Source: Gordionus sp. m RMFG-2023
Lineage: Eukaryota > Nematomorpha > Gordioida > Chordodea > Parachordodidae
Direction: 5' to 3'
Length of the DNA: 64,000 bases
NCBI RefSeq assembly: GCF_954871325.1
Contig: NC_088778.1
Coordinates: 33,244,730 to 33,308,729 of the forward strand
This document shows positions 57,787-64,000 of the stretch, piece by piece. Below the pieces are notes generated by a model. The model was not told the DNA's origin and did not search any database. It saw nothing but the letters and a program-made list of their open reading frames with translations. Numbering within the stretch: position 1 is the stretch's first letter; every line of letters begins with the position of its first letter. Both the position numbers and the translations under genes were made by a program.

Positions 57787-58096
57787 GAGTTTGAACGGCC
57801 TCCGAGGTTACCATCATCCTATCATCCTAGCGCTGGCCAAGAAATCGTTATCATCTGACCCACGAGTTCAGCTGGCCTTTTTTGGTTTATTGGACAAGTA
57901 TCCTATCACCCGGCTGTCCAAGCCTGTCGTTGACTAAGGTGGCATTTCTCAGCTCAGAAATTTATCGTATCATATGTCTAAAGCCATACACCATCGAAGA
58001 AAAACCCGAAATTTTTTAGCTCCTTCCCAGGATTGAACCTGGGACCTTCGGTTCTACAAGCCTTCATCAGACACCACTGCACCACCCCGGCGATAA
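57787..58096 (-). mobile_element. tRNA-derived SINE, full-length, with target-site duplication
   Basis: Read on the minus strand it starts at 58,096 with ATCGCCGGGGTGG. The A box TGGTGCAGTGG fits the consensus and the B box GGTTCAATCC is present. The T-arm is a perfect stem (CCCAG/CTGGG). The body, about 120 bases, matches the RTE element's 5' region at 20,632-20,752 (ttattggacaa, cccggctgtccaagcctgtcg, catatgtct). The 3' part ends aggatgataggatgatgg... and is not shared with the RTE copy. A 15-bp duplication with one mismatch flanks it: aatgatgttatatat (57,772-57,786) and aatgatgttatacat (58,097-58,111). Confidence 0.85.
58018..58096 (-). promoter_or_regulatory. tRNA-like Pol III promoter of the SINE
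   Basis: A box and B box are at tRNA spacing, with an intact T-arm stem. Better preserved than the head of the RTE chimera at 20,753-20,834. Confidence 0.75.
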
Positions 58097-58111
58097 AATG
58101 ATGTTATACAT

Positions 58112-58569
58112 ATTTTGTCAAATTCTTCCTATTGTAACGGGCACATTGTAGAAATTTTTTGTTTTGTTTAGAATGTGATATATGGCGGAAAATCCATCCT
58201 TTTTGATTCCCAAAATCTTATTAATTTGGCTGGCTGCCATAATGAATAAAGGTTGGAATTTGATTCTATAAAATCTTAAATCAATTAGATAAACCGTTTT
58301 CCTCTTAGAAAAAAAAAAGGTTACCGCTTATATTTTTCGCAAATTTTTAAATTTAAGAACAATTACGAAATATTTTATTATATTAATAAATGAGCCAAAA
58401 TTCGAAAATCAAATACTTATATACATTTTAACCAACAACATTTTACTGAAGATACAATTTTTGTAACTTCTTCTAAAAGTACTATAATCTTCAAAATAAA
58501 ACATTTTATTTTTTTTTGATCTCATTTAACACGACATATTAATTTACAAAAATCATATGACGAATTAAT
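58112..58569. other. 3' flank of the DUF268 gene, with a poly(A) signal
   Basis: An AATAAA on the minus strand near 58,502-58,509 lies about 60 bases past the stop codon. The remainder is AT-rich and featureless. Confidence 0.5.
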
Positions 58570-59844
58570 TCAAACTCTCTCTAACACCCATAAAACGGAC
58601 GTCATAGCCGTCTCCTCGTCGCAATTAAGCCCATTCGATAATTTACAACCGTCGAATTCGTCCAAAACTTTCCAATTAGCCGTTAGATGTTGCAACCGAT
58701 CGTGACCGTAAATTCGATGAGCATTCCACACCAAACTTGACCTATTACGATTGAACGGAACGTTGAGGAATAAAAGAGATCCCGGATTCATCACGCACCA
58801 GATCTGAGCCATGGCCTCCAAGTCTCCGTACGGATTTAAGGAATCGCCGTATCTCCCGAGTCCCGAGTGCTCAATCGACGAAAACGATATCGCGAAATCG
58901 AACCCGGGTTGTGGCCTCCCTTTTTCCTTAACTTCCCCATACTCACGCGTCGTAAATTCCGACGGATGACGCGCTCCGTATAATGGTACGCCTATCGACC
59001 GTTTATACCAGATGTCGTACAGCTCGCGTTGCGTCAACGTTTCGATCTCGTCGAACAGAGAAATGGTTATCCGGTAATCGAACATGTACATTTTGAATGC
59101 TCCGTTCAATAACGCTAACGTCGAGATCCAAGGATCACTGCTGCCAAAATCGAGTCCCACTTTATCTCGCACGGCGTGAGAATATTTGGTCAAAGCCATT
59201 TGCAAGATGTCTTCCTCGATTACTCCGTACGTCGACATTCGAATTCTCAGCGCACGCGCCGTTATTCTAATGTGTATTTCCTTTTCCGTAATAGGCATCG
59301 GCCTCGTTTTGCCCATGTAATTGTCCAAATAATAATATATCTTCTTCTCCAGGGGCATCCGGCCAAACATGGTGAAATGGTCGTACATCTCGGCGGGGGG
59401 TAGTTTAGGTGGCGGCCATTCCTTTTTGTCCGCGGTGGTCAATTTTTTCATCATCAAAGGGCAATCAACATCCTTTTCCACGAAAGGCCAAAATTTTGCG
59501 GGACGCCCCGGAATATTTATATCGCAAACTTCGCCGCACACCCCTGGGTCGGTATAATTGACGCGTTCGTACTTGATTTTGGACCCATTTAAACGAATTG
59601 GAGTGCCATGTTCCAATCGATTTAGATCGTCAACGCCGAATGATTCATTACCGTGGTCCGCGTCGTGCAAGATTTTGAAGTTTTTTCTCGGTAAATTTGC
59701 CGGATTAACCGGAATATACACCGAATGTGATTCAAACCATTTGACTATTCCTACGAACGAGGTAACTGACAGAAAGATCAAAACGACGATTTTACACAAA
59801 TGTTTACGGGAACGCGACAATTTGTTGGTCGAAAAAATAGGCAT
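58570..59844 (-). CDS. DUF268 family type II membrane protein, single exon, intact
   Basis: A 424-codon frame starting at 59,844. Residues 1-16 are basic and 17-34 (CKIVVLIFLSVTSFVGIV) form one membrane segment. This gives a type II topology with the domain in the secretory lumen, supported by N-x-S/T sites at 66, 86 and 96. The C-terminal half carries the DUF268 hallmarks: LDFGSSDPWISTLALLNGA (about 231-249), FSSIEHSGLGRYGDSLNPYG (321-340), NVPFN, NAHRIYG (374-380) and LTANWKVLDEFDG. The Gly-rich LDFGSSDPW followed by an acidic Asp resembles motif I of SAM-dependent methyltransferases, but no activity is established for the family, known mainly from nematodes. The first ATG follows AT-rich DNA and immediately precedes the signal anchor. 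The frame lacks introns and is much richer in G+C than its flanks. Its neighbour 2.1 kb upstream on the same strand also encodes a methyltransferase-fold protein. Confidence 0.85.
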   Translation of the reverse strand: MPIFSTNKLSRSRKHLCKIVVLIFLSVTSFVGIVKWFESHSVYIPVNPANLPRKNFKILHDADHGNESFGVDDLNRLEHGTPIRLNGSKIKYERVNYTDPGVCGEVCDINIPGRPAKFWPFVEKDVDCPLMMKKLTTADKKEWPPPKLPPAEMYDHFTMFGRMPLEKKIYYYLDNYMGKTRPMPITEKEIHIRITARALRIRMSTYGVIEEDILQMALTKYSHAVRDKVGLDFGSSDPWISTLALLNGAFKMYMFDYRITISLFDEIETLTQRELYDIWYKRSIGVPLYGARHPSEFTTREYGEVKEKGRPQPGFDFAISFSSIEHSGLGRYGDSLNPYGDLEAMAQIWCVMNPGSLLFLNVPFNRNRSSLVWNAHRIYGHDRLQHLTANWKVLDEFDGCKLSNGLNCDEETAMTSVLWVLERV

Positions 59845-59859
59845 AATACGAGTTCAGTG

Positions 59860-61070
59860 AAATGATTTTTTTTAAGGAATACAATCATAAAAGTCATATA
59901 AAATTGCTACACAATGAATGAACCGATTATTATTCATATTGCCTACACCCTGTAAAAAAAAAAAAAATAATTTATTTTATTTTTTTTATGATTTTAAACA
60001 AAGGCAACCTATAACATATTATTCAATACAATATGACCTTAGAGTTCCACTAGATAAATAAAAATTTAAATTTTCAACTACAAAGGTTGAAAAACAAATT
60101 TCATTTGGCAGGGCACGCCATTTTTTTTTTGCTAAACGGATGGGTAACCCCAAGAAATTAACTATATATTATAATTTAATTTTCTAAGTTCATTCTAAAT
60201 TAAAAAACATATTTTGATAAACATCCCTTTTCACTCCATATCTTTGTTTAAATAATAATTTGAATTTGACTTCTCCCCACCCCCCTTCCTCTACATCCCT
60301 TAAGTAAAATATTAGATAAGCCATTGTGATATAAATTTTTGGGGGGTAAAGGGAAAAAGAAGCAAACACTTCATATCAAAATCTACTACATTTCATTTCA
60401 AAATCCTTTATAATTGAAAAATCATAATTTCATAACCAAATTTATTAAGGAAGAAAGAATGAAAAAGGTCATATGACGAGGAACTTACAAAGAGATTACA
60501 AATTATGGTATAGAAGTTTATTAAATGAATTTTTAAAATGAATTAAAGTTATTTATAATAAAATGGCATTTTTCGAGGCAAATAAAAAATATATACATCA
60601 TATAAAAGAAAATAGAAAAAGAAATGTGTATGTCCTAAATCTTTTTCTTTTTTATAAAAAAAAAAGAAATTCACAAAGTTTCAAAATTTTTTAAAATTTA
60701 TATTTATATAATTTTTATAGAAATTGTTTTTTGGACACGTTTTTGATTTTTATATTCAAAAATAAGCTTATTTATTTTCAACTATATTAAGGTTTGTGAT
60801 AGATTTGCGAATTTAATTTTATGATATTTTGGATGCAGCAGCCATTATATGAAAGGGAAAAAAAAATATTTTTAAAAAATGGAAGATAATCAAGAAAATA
60901 GTAAAGAAAGAAAGAAAATTTGCCTAGGGAATATATATTTTATTCTTCAAAATTTAACGAATAGAATATAAAATTTAGCTCAACATTTTACCCTTATAAA
61001 AATTAAAATCTCTTTTTTTTTAAAAAAAATCTTTTATAAGTTTCTATTATACAAAAATGTTTAAAAGTTT
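59860..61070. other. Upstream spacer of the DUF268 gene
   Basis: AT-rich with homopolymer A/T runs. No exon, TATA box in a telling position or repeat end could be assigned. Confidence 0.45.
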
Positions 61071-61119
61071 TTTATGTTTCCTAAAAAGATTGTAAACTAT
61101 TACAATGTCATAAGCTTCT

Positions 61120-61300
61120 TTACACTTTCTCTTCTCTTCTCTTCTCTTCTCTCTCTTCTCTTCTCTCTCTTCTCTCTCTTCTTCTTTCTCTCTTTCTCTC
61201 TTCTTTCTCTTTCTTCTTCTTCTCTTCTCTTTCTTCTCTTCTCTTCTTCTTCTTCTTCTTCTTCTTCTTCTCTTCTCTTCATTCTTTCTTCTTCTCTGAA
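61120..61300 (+). repeat. Compound CTTCT/CTT polypyrimidine microsatellite
   Basis: Pure C/T over about 175 bases, with TTCTC and TTC units and a run of (CTT)9 near 61,244-61,270. Frames on both strands (Ser/Leu/Phe or Arg/Glu/Lys) are compositional. Confidence 0.9.
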
Positions 61301-61590
61301 GTAGTATATTAAATTAAATTTACAAAAAAAAAAAATTTATAACCCAATTTCTTTAAAAAAAATTAAGTGTTAGCAAAATAAAACAAATAATTGCTTATGA
61401 TAAACAAACTCGGGTTTGTGGCAAAACATTTTCCGACAAAATCTTTAAAAAAAAAACAAAATGAAAGCTACAATGAATGCCCCACCCACCTCCTGTAATG
61501 TTACTTATTCAAATAACAAAGTAAAACATTAAAAAATTATTTTGATGGTATTTATACATTTATATTTTCGACATTTTGTTCTTCCTTACC

Positions 61591-61783
61591 AGTGAGTGTT
61601 GTTTAAAACGGCTCGTTTTGAGCCAATTTTTAAAAGAGGGCTATCTCAATACTTCACTCCAGAAAAATATTACGCAGGCCTGAAGATTTGGCTCATAGAA
61701 GGAACACAGGTCTAGATATATTTTATCGAAATATCAAGGCTTAGGCTATATTTTTCTGGCCACTGAGCCCTTTAGCAACACTA
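61591..61783 (+). mobile_element. hAT-type MITE, TAGTGTTGTT family, copy 7
   Basis: Starts agtgagtgttgtttaaaacg and ends gccctttagcaacacta. It keeps the family's internal sequence (tcatagaaggaacacaggtctagatatat...tatcgaaat). The flanks tccttacc and tccttagc agree at seven of eight bases, although they sit one to three bases outside the expected termini. Confidence 0.65.
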
Positions 61784-61984
61784 TATCCTTAGCCATCGGA
61801 TTTTCTAATTATAACGAAAGGTTTTCTATTTTCATGATATTTAGGTGAACATATTATTATTATTAAAAAAAATGCATTTACACTCCTTACCAGTAGGAAG
61901 ATAATTTTAAAATTGAGTTTCTTTCTAATTTTATTTCGCGTTCATTTTCTGACAAAATGTGTATCGATATAAACGTGTTAAATA

Positions 61985-62870
61985 TTAGGTAGGGTTTAAC
62001 ATGGAGATATTGACGAAAGAAAAACTGTAACAACCAAAAGAAACAATTGAATAAAGGTCTCCAACGTTCCCACAAGAATAGAATAGTCTCATGCCCGCAT
62101 TGTGTAACCCATCGAACACCCGTTTCACTCGGTTTAACGCCTTTATAGATTCAGAGAATACACCCCACACGTGAAACTCCAACAGCATTTGCCTGATATT
62201 TCTCAATTTAAAGTTCGAGGAACCGTTAGTGGTGTGAGTCTTACTTCCGTCAAAACTTGAGCCCAGATCGGAATTTTCCGGAACTGGAATGTTCAGCAAG
62301 CTCGCCAGTATATCCCACTCACCTCCCTCGATATCTAACTTAAGTATATCGATGACGGTATCACCATGGCCGAGCATTCTCGTTATATCTGTGAAAGGCA
62401 AAGATTTCCACCAAATTGAATCGCCATTTTGATATATCATCCGCCGCGTCTCGTTGGTTTCTATGGGCTCTATCACGTACCTGTCCTTGTAAGAAGCGGT
62501 TTTGAAATTAAATTTTTTTTTCTCGCTATCAAATATCCCCCTTCCAAGATCAGTTCCCATCGACTTTGATGGGCGTATCCACGCCTTTTTGATCCTAAAC
62601 CTGCCGGGTTTCCGTATAACTCCGTAATAATCATCTACGTCGATCATCTTTGAAAGGTGTCCATCTTGCCTCAAATCCGCCGTCAAACGCTTCGAGATCA
62701 GTTTAATCTTCTTCGCTACTGGAGGATCATTTTCCTGCCTTATCCCGACGTCGTGAAATACATTGGACGGAAAACGGACGAAACTCTTTAAGCCAATGGT
62801 AGGATCAAAGGAATGTATTTGGCAGCCGTGCAATATTAAGGCGTTTTCGAATGTCCAATCTTGCCCTATT
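61985..62870 (-). CDS. METTL24: METTL24-like methyltransferase, terminal exon (partial gene)
   Basis: The acceptor tccatttcag is followed at 62,870 by a 294-codon open frame, stop at 61,985. It begins IGQDWTFENALILHGC, then CQIHSFDPTIG (the motif after the first beta strand), a basic region, DIDILKLDIEGGEWDIL-type sequence (DILKLDIEGGEWDIL), QMLLEFHVWGVFS and GMRLFYSCGN. Vertebrate METTL24 and related Methyltransf_24 proteins share VHSFDP, LKMDVESAEW, LVVEFH and GFRLFY in the same order. The missing N-terminus, including YSFGIG just before this exon, must be encoded upstream beyond 62,880; I did not find it in the window. Insertions relative to METTL24 are a Lys/Arg-rich segment and a Ser-rich loop (SSFDGSKTHTTNGSSN). 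AATAAA on the minus strand near 61,930 could be the poly(A) signal. Expected role: SAM-dependent methylation, probably in the secretory pathway as in the family. Confidence 0.8.
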
Positions 62871-62880
62871 CTGAAATGGA

Positions 62881-64000
62881 AGAAATATTTTTTATAAAAT
62901 AAAACTAATTTAAATATTCATATATATATCTGTATGTCGTAACGATATCAAATTAAGGGGGTAATTCGGAGTCTCTCCATTTTAAATCATTTACCGGGAG
63001 CGATATTTTAAATTGCAAAATCTAAATCGAAAAATGTATTCCGGCGTTTAGAGTAGACCGGGGCTAGATGGAACGGATTTTGTGGCAAAGTTTATAAAAC
63101 TTAGATTCAATGACCTAAATTCGGATACTGTTTTCTAAACTGTAGTCTAAGGATTTAACAACACTAGTTCCTTGTTTTTATTTAGCCCCGGTTCTCATAA
63201 ACTTCTAATGTCAAAACTAAGATTAAATTTACAAGTATACAATTTCCAAATTTCTTTCAGGAAATTGAGAGATTCTAAATTATCGATCCCGATGGCATTA
63301 TTAAAATCAGACTTATTGTTAAAGCATCTAGATACTAAAATGTTGTATCTGTATATAGAAACACTTCCACAAAAAGTATCGGCATCTCTATTAAAAATAA
63401 TTTTTTTTATAGAGAAATCTGTATACCTATTTTAGATTATATTTTTGATTTTAAATTCAGTTGATTGAATATTACGTGAACCAGGCAAATTTTATTTTTT
63501 GCGCAATGAATGATGAATAACATGGTCAATAACTCTAGCGAAGATAAAGATAGAGAAAGAATATAAAAGAATATAAAACGCAGCCATCAGCAGAGAGTTC
63601 AAATACTTGCATTTCCTTAACCAAATCTCAAAATCCTAGTTTTGTTAAAAATATAATCTCCCAAAATAGAGCCAATAAATCTTTGATGATAAAATGTTTT
63701 GCCATGTCTTCCCCCAAAAAAATGCCCCAAATATTTTCTTGCTACATTGTAAATCGTATGACGGTTAAATAGATAACAATTGAATAATAACATTGCTTCA
63801 AAATGTATCGGAGCATAGAGATACATTTTTCGGGGGGGGGGGGATACTATATTGGGTATAGCTAGATATATTCTAGACAATCAAATCTGCTTAAATCAAT
63901 TGGGTAGACGAGGGCAGGGCCATATGGCAAATGGAGTAAAAGGCTACTAGCAGTTTATAATATTTATTTTTTTTAGATACGAATCTCTCAAATTCAATGT
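62881..64000. other. Intron or upstream region of the METTL24-like gene
   Basis: AT-rich with a G homopolymer of about 11 bases at 63,832-63,842. At about 63,130-63,166 there is a one-ended MITE scrap ending taaggatttaacaacacta. Short frames here (63,172-63,435 plus; 63,617-63,880 minus) have no recognisable features and are not called. Confidence 0.45.

Noticed and set aside
58018-58096. A functional tRNA gene
   Set aside because: The T-arm is intact, but the acceptor ends do not pair and the unit is flanked as a SINE by a target duplication.
59176-59860. Plus-strand frames opposite the DUF268 gene
   Set aside because: Antisense shadows of a clear minus-strand gene.
61074-61304. Ser/Leu-rich and Glu/Arg-rich frames
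   Set aside because: Compositional frames over the CTTCT tract.
63617-63880. Upstream exon of the METTL24-like gene
   Set aside because: The frame lacks the expected SFGIG-type sequence before the IGQDW start of the known exon and has no matching donor.

Overview
The window is very A+T-rich eukaryotic DNA with few genes and many transposon-derived repeats. The recognisable host genes are animal-type: an SREK1IP1-like zinc-knuckle gene, a DUF268 gene, a METTL24-like terminal exon, and a fragment with an eIF4G middle domain. The repeats include an RTE-clade LINE, a tRNA-headed SINE, piggyBac, hAT-type MITEs and a Gypsy fossil. An invertebrate animal fits best; the species cannot be named from the sequence. 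Host coding exons are clearly less A+T-rich than their surroundings, except in the SREK1IP1-like gene. The latter's three introns are only 38-43 nt long.

Layout. 1-3,640: polypyrimidine DNA, degenerate repeats and a Helitron-like 3' end. 3,640-21,500: a nested cluster of one degenerate repeat family (here 'family X'). It includes a giant inverted repeat (arms about 2 kb, 4,424-9,830), a long direct duplication (10,790-13,245 and 15,720-18,017) on either side of a non-LTR reverse transcriptase gene, and an RTE LINE with a tRNA-like SINE head inserted as one unit (18,163-20,834). 22,250-29,972: a FLYWCH-like exon, then a second and larger inverted repeat (arms about 3 kb) that carries an OTU-protease gene in each arm. 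29,936-34,225: an old, broken Gypsy-family LTR element with a hAT-type MITE inside it. 34,700-35,150: two MITEs. 35,600-39,800: the last exon of a Lys/Arg/Ser-rich protein gene, a piggyBac deletion derivative and the SREK1IP1-like gene. 41,630-43,414: a Mutator-like candidate element. 44,180-44,335: a CTTT microsatellite. 45,797-47,143: the eIF4G-like reading frame. 48,600-57,800: decayed repeats and gene relics. 57,787-58,096: the free SINE. 58,570-62,870: the DUF268 gene and the METTL24-like exon, both on the minus strand.

The genes do not form a pathway. DUF268 and METTL24-like proteins both have methyltransferase-like folds and lie about 2.1 kb apart on one strand, but nothing in the sequence shows that they act together. 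The observations most worth following up are the LINE/SINE chimera with its target-site duplication, the gene-bearing giant inverted repeats, and many short islands in which one GC-richer word is repeated in degenerate form, with a different word in each island.
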